Part shown: positions 8,554 to 17,515 of the stretch, in pieces
Layout: every line of letters starts with the position of its first letter
Position numbering within the stretch: the stretch's first letter is position 1
Origin: DATARH01 sp963778385
GTDB lineage: Bacteria > Pseudomonadota > Alphaproteobacteria > ATCC43930 > CGMCC-115725
Assembly (NCBI GenBank): GCA_963778385.1
Contig: CAVZUA010000041.1
Span: 434,001-498,000, forward strand
Direction: 5' to 3'
Length of the DNA stretch: 64,000 bases
Made by a program: the position numbers and the translations under genes
Notes under the pieces: model-generated
Seen by the model: the letters and a program-made list of their open reading frames with translations, nothing else
What the model was told of the DNA's origin: nothing
The model's database searches: none

Positions 8554-8880
8554 TTGGACCCGCGGCATCCGCTCTATGGGCGATCGTTCCGTGTGATCCG
8601 ACGCTCGACCCATCGTGGGGGCAACTTCGCGGCTTCTTACGAAGTCGAACATCGTAATGGAACAACCCTACTAATTCCAATTGCAGTAACGGAATGGCAC
8701 GAATCCCCAAACGATCGGACTATATTAAGTATAGAAGCATTACAAGAGCTCCTATCTGTAGTAGACTGTTTGTACAATCATGAGCGCGAGCCCAAAAGAT
8801 CTCTGGATGACACTGACGCCAATGCTGCGGCGCCAGATCGTCGACGACCTCGCCGCAGTCTTGGCGGAGATCCTTCGTGA
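8554..8880 (+). CDS. DUF5372-type protein of the recombinase element
   Basis: The protein reads MDPRHPLYGRSFRVIRRSTH, then a strand-rich segment SYEVEHRNGTTLLIPIAVTEWH, resembling the small DUF5372 proteins found just upstream of large serine recombinases. The last 30 residues (Arg/Pro-rich) look out of frame with any protein and overlap the next small reading frame, so the annotated C-terminus may be an artefact. Its TGA overlaps the recombinase start. Its role in the element is not known. Confidence 0.6.
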   Translation: MDPRHPLYGRSFRVIRRSTHRGGNFAASYEVEHRNGTTLLIPIAVTEWHESPNDRTILSIEALQELLSVVDCLYNHEREPKRSLDDTDANAAAPDRRRPRRSLGGDPS

Positions 8881-9028
8881 AGTCGGAACTGGTCAAGCCA
8901 ACCCATCTGGCACGCAAAGCGGTCGTCTATATTCGTCAGTCGACGCCGCATCAGGTGGTGAGCAATCAGGAGAGTCTGCGCCTGCAATACGCGCTCCGGC
9001 AGCGCGCTCGCGAACTCGGATGGCATGA
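8780..9028 (+). CDS. Short overlapping reading frame between DUF5372 gene and recombinase
   Basis: The first 35 residues (MSASPKDLWMTLTPMLRRQIVDDLAAVLAEILREV) look like an amphipathic helix of a real small protein. The remainder runs into the recombinase frame and looks random. It may be a separate small gene of the element whose stop has been lost, or the natural continuation of a frameshifted DUF5372 gene. Confidence 0.35.
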   Translation: MSASPKDLWMTLTPMLRRQIVDDLAAVLAEILREVGTGQANPSGTQSGRLYSSVDAASGGEQSGESAPAIRAPAARSRTRMA

Positions 9029-10958
9029 CGCCGATATCGACGTTATCGACAGCGATCTCGGCCTGAGCGGCGCGTCCGCTGCGCAACGCAGTGGCTTTAA
9101 GGAACTGGTCGGTCGGGTGGGCCTCAGCGAGATCGGCCTCATCTTGTCGATCGACGTAACCCGCCTCGCGCGCAATTGCTCCGACTGGTATCCGCTTCTG
9201 GATATTTGCGGACTGCGTGGCTGCCTCATTGCCGATCGTGATGGTGTCTACGATCCCGCGAGTGCAAACGGTCGTCTGCTTCTCGGCCTGAAGGGCACCA
9301 TCTCGGAGCTTGAACTGCACACGATCCGTAGCCGCTTGACCGCAGGCCTGCTTGCCAAGGCCGAGCGCGGCGACCTCGCGCTCAACCTGCCGATTGGTCT
9401 CATTCGCGACCCGAGCGGTGTCGTCGTCAAGGACCCCAACACCGAGGTGCAGGAGCGACTTGAGCTGGTATTCCAGAGCTTTCTGAAGTTCCGCACGGTT
9501 GCCAAGGTCATGCGCGTGCTGAACGAGCGCGGTCTCGATCTTCCACGCCGCGACCGTCTCGGCGATATGCGATGGGCACGCGCAACCGTCGCCGCCGTGG
9601 CCTCGATCCTGAAGAATCCCGCGTACGCAGGTGCCTTTGTCTATGGTCGCACTCGCTTCACGCCACGGGAAAGCGGTGCATCAACCAAGATGCCGCGGCC
9701 AATCGAGGATTGGCGGATCGTCGTCAAAGACCGATACCCGTCTTACATCGACTGGCCGACCTATGAAAGAATCCGCAGCATCGTCAGGGACAACCGAGCC
9801 GAATACATGCGTACCAAGACCAGAGGGGCTCCCCGCGATGGTGAACTTCTGCTGCACGGCATTGCCTGGTGCGCAAGGTGCGGCCACAAGATGTACGTTC
9901 GTTACAAGGGTGGCGGGGAGTATGTCTGCAACCATCTGCGCTCCCATGAGGGATTGCCCACCTGCCAGCAAATCCGTGCCACGCGGGTGGATGCGGCAGT
10001 GGCAGATGCGTTCTTGAGCGCGTTGGTGCCGGCCGAGTTCGAGGCTCTGTCGCGCGCTCGCCGCGCCCAGCATCAGATCGACACGACGCTTTGCTCCAGC
10101 GCCGAACGTCAGCTCGAGCGGAAGCGATACGCTGCAGCACTGGCCGAGCGTCAGTTCAACCGCGTCGATCCCGACAATCGCCTTGTCGCCAGTGAGCTGG
10201 AGCGCCGATGGGAAGCGGCGTTGAGCGAGGTTCGCGCGGCCGAGGAGCAGCTCGCCCAACTATCTGCACCCAAGCCGCTCGCTCAGCGGATGATCGGCAA
10301 ATCGCTCAATGACAAGATCGTCGTCCTTACCGGCCGGTTACCGCAGATCTGGGCGGATCCAGCGACCACCGATGCGCAGCGCAAGGCGTTGCTGCGCTGC
10401 CTTGTCGACAAGGTCGTTCTCGATCGCGGCGAGCATGACGTCGCCCTCGTTCGGATCGTGTGGCGCGGTGGAGCCGTCAGCGACATCGCGGTGAAAATGA
10501 AGGTCAACGCCGTCGCCAACCTCACTCATGGCGCGGAAATGCGCGATCGTGCGCTCGACCTCGCCCGCGCCGGAATCCCCGACGACGAGATCGCCGCAAT
10601 CCTCAGCACCGAGGGGCACCGCTCGCCCAACTGCGCCGACAAGGTTCTGCCGATCACCGTGCAACGGCTCCGGCTCGGCGCCGGGATAAAAGTGACCACG
10701 CAACGGACCCGCTGGGACCACGATCCCAGCTTCCTCAGCGCCATGGAAATGGCCGCCGCGCTGAACATCCCGGTGAACTGGCTCTACGTCCAGATCCGGC
10801 AAAAACGGCTTCTCATGGATCGCCAGCCCAACGGCGCCTACTTGTTCCGAAACACTCCCGTCGTCATCGATGCGGTCCGCAACCTGCGAAACCACTCCGT
10901 CGATCACCTCGACCTCAGAATTTGTCAGCCTCACCAGGAGGGGCATCAACATGCGTGA
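8877..10958 (+). CDS. Large serine recombinase
   Basis: This 693-residue site-specific recombinase starts at a GTG overlapping the previous stop. The resolvase-type catalytic domain begins with AVVYIRQSTPHQVVSNQESL, with the nucleophile candidate Ser22 and Arg20, and continues through DVTRLARNCSDW. A recombinase domain (SILKNPAYAGAFVYGRTRF), a zinc ribbon (CARCGHKMYVRY and CNHLRSH..C) and a long coiled coil follow. Enzymes of this class join attachment sites for insertion and excision of the element. It is apparently intact, and its stop lies exactly at the right junction with tnpB. Confidence 0.92.
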   Translation: MKSELVKPTHLARKAVVYIRQSTPHQVVSNQESLRLQYALRQRARELGWHDADIDVIDSDLGLSGASAAQRSGFKELVGRVGLSEIGLILSIDVTRLARNCSDWYPLLDICGLRGCLIADRDGVYDPASANGRLLLGLKGTISELELHTIRSRLTAGLLAKAERGDLALNLPIGLIRDPSGVVVKDPNTEVQERLELVFQSFLKFRTVAKVMRVLNERGLDLPRRDRLGDMRWARATVAAVASILKNPAYAGAFVYGRTRFTPRESGASTKMPRPIEDWRIVVKDRYPSYIDWPTYERIRSIVRDNRAEYMRTKTRGAPRDGELLLHGIAWCARCGHKMYVRYKGGGEYVCNHLRSHEGLPTCQQIRATRVDAAVADAFLSALVPAEFEALSRARRAQHQIDTTLCSSAERQLERKRYAAALAERQFNRVDPDNRLVASELERRWEAALSEVRAAEEQLAQLSAPKPLAQRMIGKSLNDKIVVLTGRLPQIWADPATTDAQRKALLRCLVDKVVLDRGEHDVALVRIVWRGGAVSDIAVKMKVNAVANLTHGAEMRDRALDLARAGIPDDEIAAILSTEGHRSPNCADKVLPITVQRLRLGAGIKVTTQRTRWDHDPSFLSAMEMAAALNIPVNWLYVQIRQKRLLMDRQPNGAYLFRNTPVVIDAVRNLRNHSVDHLDLRICQPHQEGHQHA

Positions 10959-10959
10959 T

Positions 10960-11251
10960 CGAGCAAGGCCTGAAGCTGTGCCGCGCTCAGCCGCATCATG
11001 CCATCGCGCACGCCCGGCCAACGGAACTTGCCATCCTCCAACCGCTTGGCGACAAGCACCACGCCGGTGCCGTCCCAGAAGATGAGCTTTACCCGGTCCG
11101 CCCGCTTCGCCCGGAATACGTACACGACACCTGAGAACGGATCGGCGCGTATCGTCTCGCGCACCAGCGCCGCCAGACCTTCAGCGCCCTTGCGGAAGTC
11201 GACCGGCTTCGTTGCCACCATCACCCGGATATTGCCGGAGGGGCCGATCAC
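10960..11251 (-). pseudogene. tnpB: IS66 TnpB, N-terminal part, interrupted
   Basis: The sequence MIGPSGNIRVMVATKPVDFRK...VYVFRAKRADRVKLIFWDGTG is the characteristic IS66 Orf2 (TnpB) protein. It breaks after LSAAQLQALL at the junction with the recombinase element; the missing end EGLDWRRVHEP is found at 8420-8486. Its start overlaps the stop of tnpA (ATGA), as usual in IS66. Confidence 0.9.
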
Positions 11252-11664
11252 GCGAACTTCTTCAGCGCGCGAATAACCGCGGCGACGGTCGACGCGCGAG
11301 CACCATGGCCAACCCGCACGGTGACGCCGGCAATCTCCAGTTCAATCGCCGCCGCTGCCGCCCTCTTCCGCGATCTCGTCGCGATCAGCGGCTCAGCCAG
11401 GTCCACCACTGCCGGCACGAAGCCTGGCAAGAGATCGGCGGTAGGGGCAGTTCGCTTCCGAGCCTCCCGCCGCCAGGCGAACAGCTGCTGTGGGCTCAGC
11501 CCGTGACGACGCGCAATCACCGAAACCACCGCGCCGGATTCCAGCGTTTCCGACACGATCTGTGCCTTCTCGTCTACCGTCCAACGCCGCCGCCCGCCGC
11601 CCGTGATCACCTCGATCCGGCGAACCAACCGCTCCGGCTCAAGCGTAGGCTCAAGTCTAGACAC
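11248..11664 (-). CDS. tnpA: IS66 accessory protein TnpA
   Basis: This 138-residue protein begins with a helix-turn-helix of the transposase-8 type (RRRWTVDEKAQIVSETLESGAVVSVIARRHGLSPQQLFAWRRE). The C-terminal part GVTVRVGHGARASTVAAVIRALK is the usual IS66 TnpA ending. It is needed with TnpB for IS66 transposition and overlaps tnpB by 4 bases. Confidence 0.93.
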   Translation of the reverse strand: MSRLEPTLEPERLVRRIEVITGGGRRRWTVDEKAQIVSETLESGAVVSVIARRHGLSPQQLFAWRREARKRTAPTADLLPGFVPAVVDLAEPLIATRSRKRAAAAAIELEIAGVTVRVGHGARASTVAAVIRALKKFA

Positions 11665-11753
11665 AAGCCGATCCCCGATGCCGATCCAAAATCAGGTCGC
11701 AACCCTCACAGATCAGCTCGCAAGCCGAAAGGTGGTCCCGGAACAGCGCTTAC

Positions 11754-11808
11754 AGATGAGGGGCTGTTTCCAGGAACCGGGTCACCGCCCAAGCAATGGC
11801 CCGTTTGG
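11754..11808 (-). repeat. orfA 5' part of repeat unit copy 2, and IS66 duplication right copy
   Basis: The first 8 bases are the right copy of AGATGAGG. On the minus strand the stretch encodes KRAIAWAVTRFLETA, matching orfA at 56542-56802. It ends exactly where the DUF417 gene piece begins, so this is a recombination junction. Confidence 0.75.
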
Positions 11809-12183
11809 GACCGCCTCGTTCCCTACATCAGCAATGGTCCGCTGATTTTTTGGCTCTATCCGGCTTTTGGCATGCGCGGCGCCACACTGTTCCTGGGAAC
11901 CTCGGAATGGACCTTCGGCACGCTGCTGCTCCTCGGCTTTTGGAACAAGACGCTGGGCGCCCTCGGAGCGCTTGGGTCGACCGCCACCTTCATCGCAACC
12001 GTCACCATCATCCCCTTCATGCCCGAGGGCTGGGACGCGGCCGCTGGGTTTCCGGCCATGACCGGCAATGTCCCTTTTTTGATGAAAGACGTCGTGCTGC
12101 TCGCGGTGTCCATCTATCTGCTGACGCAAGACGTCCGGAGAACGTTGCCTGTCACCACCATAAGCGAGCCGAGGCATTCCTGA
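11809..12183 (+). pseudogene. RclC/YkgB-like membrane protein (DUF417), 3' part
   Basis: The frame reads DRLVPYISNGPLIFWLYPAFGMRGATLFLGTSEWTFG and continues through two further hydrophobic stretches to KDVVLLAVSIYLLTQDVRR, which is the body of a DUF417 (YkgB/RclC) inner-membrane protein. The N-terminal part with the first helix is missing; it lies inverted at 25424-25560. In E. coli, RclC works with RclA against reactive chlorine, and the next gene here is RclA-like. The first 74 bases are an exact inverted repeat of 25424-25497. Confidence 0.85.
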
Positions 12184-12290
12184 AATCCCACGCCAATTCG
12201 CGCAGATAGTGTCTGTTCAGGACAATTCTTCACTCAACTGCGATTGCTCGAAACGCCTTCATTTTCCCCAGATCCTAAAGGAGAAAGTCG

Positions 12291-13676
12291 ATGTCTCCGG
12301 AAAAAGTCGAGTTTCTGATCCTCGGCAGTGGCCAGGGTGGCAAATTGCTTGCCTGGCAAATGGCGCAGTCGGGGCGGCGCACTGCTGTTGTTGAGCGCCG
12401 CTGGGTCGGCGGCTCCTGTCCCAACGTCGCCTGCCTGCCGAGCAAGAACGAGATTTGGGGCGCGCGGGTCGCGCATCTCGTTCACCAGGCCGCAGCGTTC
12501 GGAACCGCGACCGGCGTGGTCACCACCGACATGGCGCGCGTCCGGCAACGCAAACGCGAGATGGTTGAGCGCGAGATTGCGTTCCATCTCGAGCGGTACA
12601 AGTCGACCGGCGCCGAACTGATCATGGGCAGTGGGCGGATTGTCGCGACGAAGACCATCGAAGTGCGTCTCAACGACGGCGGCGCCCGAACGATCACGGG
12701 GGAACGGGTTATCCTGAACATCGGCACCCACGCCGCCATTCCCGATATTCCCGGCCTCCAGGAAGCCGTCCCCCTGACCCACATCGAGGCGCTCGAACTC
12801 GATCGTCTGCCGGCGCATTTGATCGTGCTTGGCGGCGGTTATGTCGGCCTCGAAATGGCACAGGCCTATCGCCGTTTCGGCAGCCGGGTGACCGTCATCG
12901 AGCCCGGGCCTCGTATCCTTGGCCGCGAGGATCCCGATATCGCCACCGAAATGCAGCAGATCCTCGGTGATGGAGGTATCGAATTTCTCGTTGCCAGCAA
13001 AATCCGTCGTGTGCGCGGCCGTTCCGGCGACAGCGTCGCCGTCATCTTGGGTACGGCTTCCGGCGAGCGAACCGTCGAAGGCAGCGATGTCCTCGTTGCC
13101 GTCGGGCGCGTTCCGAACACCGAGGGGATAGGCCTCGAGCAGGGTGGGATCAAACTCGACGAGCGCGGCTATATTTCCGTGAACGATCGACTAGAAACGA
13201 CCGCGCCCGGCGTCTGGGCGATCGGCGAATGCGCCGGCAGCCCGCAATTCACCCATGCCTCGGTAGACGATTTCAGGATCGTTCGCGACAATCTCGCCGG
13301 CGGCAATCGCAGTACCCGCGATCGGCTCGTACCGTATTGCCTGTTCACCGACCCGCCGCTGGCCCGCGTGGGGTTGAGCGAGACTGAAACGTTTCGTCAG
13401 CGCATCGCCGCGCGCGTGGCGCGGTTGCCGATGAGCGCCGTGCTGCGCACCGAGGCGACTGACGAAACCCAGGGCTTTATGAAGGCACTTGTCGGCGCAG
13501 ACGACCGTATCCTCGGCTTCACGATGATCGGTTCCGAAGCAGGCGAAGTTATGGCTGCGGTGCAAACGGCGATGCTCGCAAGGCTGCCCTACCAGCAGCT
13601 CCGTGACGCCGTCATTGCGCATCTGACGATGGCCGAAGGGCTGGGTCCGCTCCTGTCGAACATTCCGCCGAGCTAG
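12291..13676 (+). CDS. RclA/mercuric-reductase-like flavin disulfide oxidoreductase
   Basis: This 461-residue pyridine-nucleotide disulfide oxidoreductase has an FAD-binding GSGQGG near residue 12, and the redox pair C43-x4-C48 lies in GGSCPNVACLPSKN. The NAD(P)H site is VLGGGYVGLEMA near residue 180, and the C-terminal dimer domain has VIAHLTMAEGL, in which His and Glu occupy the usual positions. AAGGAG precedes the ATG. Family members reduce disulfides, Hg(II) or Cu(II); next to a DUF417 gene the best guess is an RclA-type oxidative-stress enzyme. The substrate is not proven. Confidence 0.85.
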   Translation: MSPEKVEFLILGSGQGGKLLAWQMAQSGRRTAVVERRWVGGSCPNVACLPSKNEIWGARVAHLVHQAAAFGTATGVVTTDMARVRQRKREMVEREIAFHLERYKSTGAELIMGSGRIVATKTIEVRLNDGGARTITGERVILNIGTHAAIPDIPGLQEAVPLTHIEALELDRLPAHLIVLGGGYVGLEMAQAYRRFGSRVTVIEPGPRILGREDPDIATEMQQILGDGGIEFLVASKIRRVRGRSGDSVAVILGTASGERTVEGSDVLVAVGRVPNTEGIGLEQGGIKLDERGYISVNDRLETTAPGVWAIGECAGSPQFTHASVDDFRIVRDNLAGGNRSTRDRLVPYCLFTDPPLARVGLSETETFRQRIAARVARLPMSAVLRTEATDETQGFMKALVGADDRILGFTMIGSEAGEVMAAVQTAMLARLPYQQLRDAVIAHLTMAEGLGPLLSNIPPS

Positions 13677-13695
13677 GCATTGACCAGAGGTTTTC

Positions 13696-14154
13696 TTGCG
13701 ACAGGTCTTAGCCTGGTTATACCGCGGACTCGGCGCGGGCGTGGCCATCGGAATTATGGAGAGTTTGGCCCGGCTCGGCCATCATGAAGCAGTCCGGGTG
13801 CCCTTTGTTACCTCGATCGTACCGACGCTGTTTGCCCCCGAGAGCACGCCCGCCCGACCCTATGCAGTGGTCACTGGACATTTGGTATCCAGCATAGCGG
13901 GGCTGGCCGCCCTCGCGTGTCTCGGGCCCGGCGACGCCGCGGCAGCGCTCGGGGTCGGCGCTGCCGCGCTACTGATGATGGCCTCCCGTGCACTACATCC
14001 GCCGGCAGGTGTAGAGGCATTTCTTATCGCGCAACTCGGCCTGCCGTGGTCTTGGATCATCAACCCGGTGCTCATTGGTGCAGTATTGCTGGCCGCCTTC
14101 TCGCGGCTTTGGGCGTCGGGTGGCCGTTATTTGTCGATACACGATTGTCGCTGA
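13696..14154 (+). CDS. HPP family integral membrane protein
   Basis: The 152-residue protein starts at a TTG and has about four hydrophobic segments. The motif SRALHPPAGVEAFL carries the His-Pro-Pro that names the HPP family; several members transport nitrite or related anions. It lies 19 bases after the oxidoreductase, so the two are probably co-transcribed. It is slightly shorter than many HPP proteins, but both ends look natural. Confidence 0.8.
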   Translation: MRQVLAWLYRGLGAGVAIGIMESLARLGHHEAVRVPFVTSIVPTLFAPESTPARPYAVVTGHLVSSIAGLAALACLGPGDAAAALGVGAAALLMMASRALHPPAGVEAFLIAQLGLPWSWIINPVLIGAVLLAAFSRLWASGGRYLSIHDCR

Positions 14155-14739
14155 TCACAAAACGCTAGTCTGCAGGTGCCAGTCCTCTCCGAGCTGAAGG
14201 TCCGGTTCCGGCGGTTGCCGTCGATCGCTCCCGTGCCGGCGAGTGTCTCCTTAACGAACGCATTGCGGTCGTTCGGTCTTGATGGCGTGAACCGCTCAAA
14301 TTGCCCCGGAGCGGGCCTCCGGGCGTCATTCTCAGGCGTTCGGAGGCAGAGCGAACATATGTACTGGATCGGCAATGTTTTTCAGCTGCCGCTCGCCAAT
14401 ATCCGTAAACACCGCCGGGACTGCTCCCCGAAACCTGTCGCCCCCGATCCGCCGAAACACAGATACGCGCAAGTGCGGACCGCGGGATTCCGGACGGTGA
14501 CCGTCGAGGGATCACTCGGGAGAGCAAGTCGCCGAGCGCTCTCTCGGTCGGCCTCCCCAGCATCTCCGATGAGTTTGGTATACACACACGCCCAACCATC
14601 TGGGAGCGTGCGACATCAACGCGTCGGGCGTGACGCGTTGTCGGCGGATGACGCAAACGGAAGGTATGGATTACACCAGCGAGGGGCCTACAGTAGAGAG
14701 CGAAGGGTAGAGGGAGAGGCAGCATGGAAGGGGCGCAAC
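14155..14739. other. Intergenic stretch with a cyclase remnant
   Basis: No intact gene is seen. The minus strand contains the last 30 codons of a class III nucleotide cyclase, annotated separately. Confidence 0.45.
14332..14420 (-). pseudogene. Class III adenylate/guanylate cyclase remnant (C-terminal tip)
   Basis: The minus strand reads FTDIGERQLKNIADPVHMF followed by ALPPNA and a stop, which is the typical end of a cyclase catalytic domain (LGExxLKNIAxPVxVY). Upstream codons are scrambled, so this is only a relic. Confidence 0.4.
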
Positions 14740-15603
14740 ATGGCTAAGACGATGCGCTACAACAAGATCATCGACCTCCTCGAGCGCGGCAAGCCGGTTT
14801 TCAGCACCAGCACGGTCCCTAACGGCAGTCTGGATGACCTCACCTATATTGCCGATGCCGACTACGACGCGGTCGTCATTGAAATGGAACACGAAGGCTT
14901 CAGCTTCTCGACCCTGCGCACCTCGCTGCAAGTGCTGCTGAACCGGAAAAGGATTGCCGAAAAAGGCAACCTGCAACCCGACGTGGTGCCGTTGGTCCGG
15001 ATTCCTCCGAACGCCTGCGAGCGGAACCAGTGGGTCATCAAGCAGGCCCTGGACACCGGAGTGTATGGTTTGGTGCTGCCTCACCTGAGTACCGTGGAGG
15101 ACGCCCAAGCCGCAGTTGCAGCAGCACGGTATCCCCAGGTAGCGGGGGCGCAAGACTCTGCACCGGCGGGGGAGCGCGGTTGGGGCAATCGCATCGCCTC
15201 CCGATACTGGGGCCTGACCCCGCAGGAATACTACGATGCCGCCGGCCTGTGGCCGCTGGACCCCGACGGCAATATCTTGCTGATAGGCATCGTCGAAGAG
15301 GCGGAAGGGGTGCAGAACATACGCGACATTGTACGTCAGGCGAGGGGCATCGGCGCCATCTGGGCAGGCTCCGGCGACATGTCGGTGTCGATGGGATTGC
15401 GCGGCAATGCCAGCCATCCGGCGGTGCAAGAAAACGTGCTGCGCGTCCTGGCCGCCTGCAAGGAGTTCGACGTCCCCTGTGCGACGGTAGCCACCGCTGA
15501 CGACGTGGCGATGCGCCTGGAACAAGGCTTCCGCATCATTATGACATCCCCGGTGAGAAGCACACCAGGGCTGGTCGAGGGGCGCCGCCTCGCCGCCAAT
15601 TAA
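14740..15603 (+). CDS. HpcH/HpaI aldolase family protein
   Basis: The 287-residue protein has a TIM-barrel aldolase/citrate-lyase pattern: VVIEMEHEGFSF near residue 45, PLVRIPPN, the acidic metal ligand region GIVEEAEGVQNI, and IWAGSGDMSVSMGLRGNASHPAV near the end. HpcH/HpaI enzymes cleave or form C-C bonds of 2-keto-3-hydroxy acids with a divalent metal. The ATG is chosen over the longer open frame because the added N-terminus has no family character. It is a single gene facing the nadC cluster; the substrate is unknown. Confidence 0.85.
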   Translation: MAKTMRYNKIIDLLERGKPVFSTSTVPNGSLDDLTYIADADYDAVVIEMEHEGFSFSTLRTSLQVLLNRKRIAEKGNLQPDVVPLVRIPPNACERNQWVIKQALDTGVYGLVLPHLSTVEDAQAAVAAARYPQVAGAQDSAPAGERGWGNRIASRYWGLTPQEYYDAAGLWPLDPDGNILLIGIVEEAEGVQNIRDIVRQARGIGAIWAGSGDMSVSMGLRGNASHPAVQENVLRVLAACKEFDVPCATVATADDVAMRLEQGFRIIMTSPVRSTPGLVEGRRLAAN

Positions 15604-15820
15604 TACCCAAACGACCTTTGAGGTCGGAAGGCCGATGACCCGCGTCCCGCCGGCGGTGCCGACGTAGTTGATCGCTTGAATCGGCCAAAGAGCAGTGCGG
15701 CACGGTACGCTTACGGCGCTTGTCCACCGCCGCACCGCGGACCGATCGAGGTCCGCTGATTGATCGGGAAGCGGCCGCTCAACCTCGAGTGTGGGCACCG
15801 CCGTTCATGCCCCGTTTCGT

Positions 15821-16073
15821 TCATTCGCTTTCTGTCGCGTTGATCTGGCGAGCAGCGGCCAATTGGTGAATCACCGGCACAATATAATTTGCAGCATCCG
15901 CCAGGTACGGTTCGAGATAGCTCCGGCCGACAATTCCTTCCTCTGTATGTACGTCAATCAGGACCAGCGGCCAGTCGGAAAAAGCGCCGACCTTTTGAGA
16001 CAATCGGGCGTTTTGGCGGGACGAGCACCGGCCGGACCTCGACGGACCGGACAACCAGTCGTTCGATGTTCAT
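15821..16073 (-). pseudogene. Mandelate racemase/muconate lactonizing enzyme, N-terminal remnant
   Basis: One frame begins MNIERLVVRSVEVRPVLVPPKRPIV, and after a one-base shift another continues SDWPLVLIDVHTEEGIVGRSYLEPY. This is the N-terminal capping domain of the enolase superfamily. The barrel domain with the catalytic residues is missing after about 80 codons, so the gene is a truncated and frameshifted relic. Confidence 0.65.
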
Positions 16074-16158
16074 GGCGTCTCCAATCACGGTTAGGAACGA
16101 ATACCAGCCGGTAAGCGGTCGCAATGTCGCTCATCGGGTGTTTCCTTCAGCGCTACTG

Positions 16159-17010
16159 TCAGGATACGTGGTCGAGCCCGATGTCGAGCGCTCGGGCGCT
16201 CTGCGTCAGCCAACCCATCGACAGGAGATCGACGCCGGTCGCCGCCAGAGCGGGGGCAGTTGCCGGCGTGATGCCGCCGGAGGCTTCGGTGATGGCCCGG
16301 CCGTCGACGAGGGTGACTGCCCGGCGAAGCTCCTCGGGGTCCATGTTGTCGAGAAGAACAGCGTCGATGTGGAACTTTAGCGCCTCTGCGAGCTGCTCCA
16401 GCGTGTCGACCTCGATCTCGACTTTGATCATGTGGCCAATTGCCACCCGAGCGCGCTCGATTGCCGCCTGGATGCCGCCCGCGACCGCGATGTGGTTGTC
16501 TTTGATGAGAACGCCGTCGTCGAGGCCGAAGCGATGGTTCTCCCCGCCGCCGGCGCGGATGGCGTATTTTTGGACCGCGCGCAGGCCGGGAAGTGTCTTG
16601 CGGATGTCGATGACGCGCGCCTTTGTGCCACGCACCGCCTCGACGACACCGGCCGTGGCTGTGGCGATGCCACTCATATGACAGAGAAAGTTGAGGGCGA
16701 CACGCTCGGCCGTGAGCAGGCCGCGCGCGGGCCCCTCGAGCGTGGCGATCGCTTCGCCCGGCGCGACATGGGACCCGTCCCCTCGGATGACCGAGGCGGC
16801 GATCGCGGGGTCGATGAGGCGGAACGCCATGAGCGCGAGGTCGAGACCGGCGACGACGCCGGCCTGGCGAGCGGCCAGGGAAACCTTGGCGCGCACGTCG
16901 CTCGGCACGACAGCGTCCGTGGTGATGTCGCCGGCGCGGCCGATATCCTCGAGTAGCGCTGCACGGACGATCGGCTCGATGAGGACGGAAGGAAGAGGGG
17001 CGAGCGGCAT
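16159..17010 (-). CDS. nadC: Nicotinate-nucleotide pyrophosphorylase (QPRTase)
   Basis: The enzyme makes nicotinate mononucleotide from quinolinate and PRPP in NAD synthesis. The 283-residue length is normal. Conserved stretches include EDIGRAGDITTDAVVP, ERVALNFLCHMSGIAT, the signature RKTLPGLRAVQKYAIRAGGG followed by ENHRFGLDDGVLIKDNHI, and the barrel end EASGGITPATAPALAATGVDLLSMGWLTQSA. No nadA or nadB is adjacent, so it may be a second copy or linked to pyridine catabolism. Confidence 0.93.
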   Translation of the reverse strand: MPLAPLPSVLIEPIVRAALLEDIGRAGDITTDAVVPSDVRAKVSLAARQAGVVAGLDLALMAFRLIDPAIAASVIRGDGSHVAPGEAIATLEGPARGLLTAERVALNFLCHMSGIATATAGVVEAVRGTKARVIDIRKTLPGLRAVQKYAIRAGGGENHRFGLDDGVLIKDNHIAVAGGIQAAIERARVAIGHMIKVEIEVDTLEQLAEALKFHIDAVLLDNMDPEELRRAVTLVDGRAITEASGGITPATAPALAATGVDLLSMGWLTQSARALDIGLDHVS

Positions 17011-17515
17011 TTCAGGCTCCGGCTGGGTGATTGAGGGAAGAGAGGGTCGCCTCTACGATGTCCGCGCCGTCGAGGCGGAGAGGCGAGCGGCACGAGTACG
17101 GGCCGCCGCCGCATCGTCAATCTTCAGGGCCATGCCCTCATAGCTGACCCTTTGAGCGGTATCCATCGTAAATCAGCACGTCCGGCGCCAACGAATCCGG
17201 AGATCGCGCGACGGCGAAGTCCGCAAAGCGGTCGTCTCGAAGGACGCAGGAATGTGTCAACGCTTATTCAGGCCGGTGCAATACGTCGGCGCGTGGAGTT
17301 ATCGCCGTTATCAAAACCTCTACCGGCAACGCCATGGCTGCCCGACCGAAGGCCGGCAACTCCCGACCTCTTCAACGATATCTTCCCCAAAGCAGTCATT
17401 AGACACGCGGGCTAAAAGGGATGTTCGTCCGAGCGATGTTGTTACAAGTTTCCGTGGGAAAACGGCGCCCGCCTTTGGGACGAAAGGAAGGGTACAAGAA
17501 CGATCAGCTCCACCC
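17011..17515. other. Intergenic stretch, nothing recognised
   Basis: The minus strand has a short Ala/Arg-rich end of a frame near 17080 (LKIDDAAAARTRAARLS), but no gene can be supported on either strand. Confidence 0.4.

Larger units (their letters stand above)
8487..10960 (+). mobile_element. Serine-recombinase element inserted in tnpB
   Basis: Both junctions carry a related sequence, TTCGAGCGAGGGCC on the left and ATCGAGCAAGGCC on the right, so the crossover lies in the TCGAG stretch. The element holds a DUF5372-type gene, a short overlapping frame and a large serine recombinase. Its left 70 bases before the first gene show no other feature. Exact ends are uncertain by a few bases. Confidence 0.75.
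6812..11753 (-). mobile_element. IS66-family element carrying a nested serine-recombinase element
   Basis: The ends are GTAAGCGG on the left and its inverted counterpart CGCTTAC on the right, flanked by the 8-bp duplication AGATGAGG. Genes read tnpA, tnpB, tnpC on the minus strand. About 2.47 kb of foreign DNA (roughly 8487-10960) interrupts tnpB; removing it leaves an element of about 2.47 kb, the normal IS66 size. The IS66 itself sits in the orfA gene of repeat unit copy 2. Confidence 0.92.

Noticed and set aside
11212..11808. Upstream extension of the DUF417 frame through IS66 tnpA DNA
   Set aside because: The extension is antisense to tnpA and repeat DNA; real DUF417 homology starts only at 11809.
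14176..14739. N-terminal extension of the aldolase frame
   Set aside because: Residues before MAKTMRYNKI show no conservation and include a cyclase remnant on the other strand.
14671..15798. 375-codon minus-strand frame over the HpcH/HpaI aldolase
   Set aside because: The aldolase on the plus strand has clear family motifs; the antisense frame is compositional.
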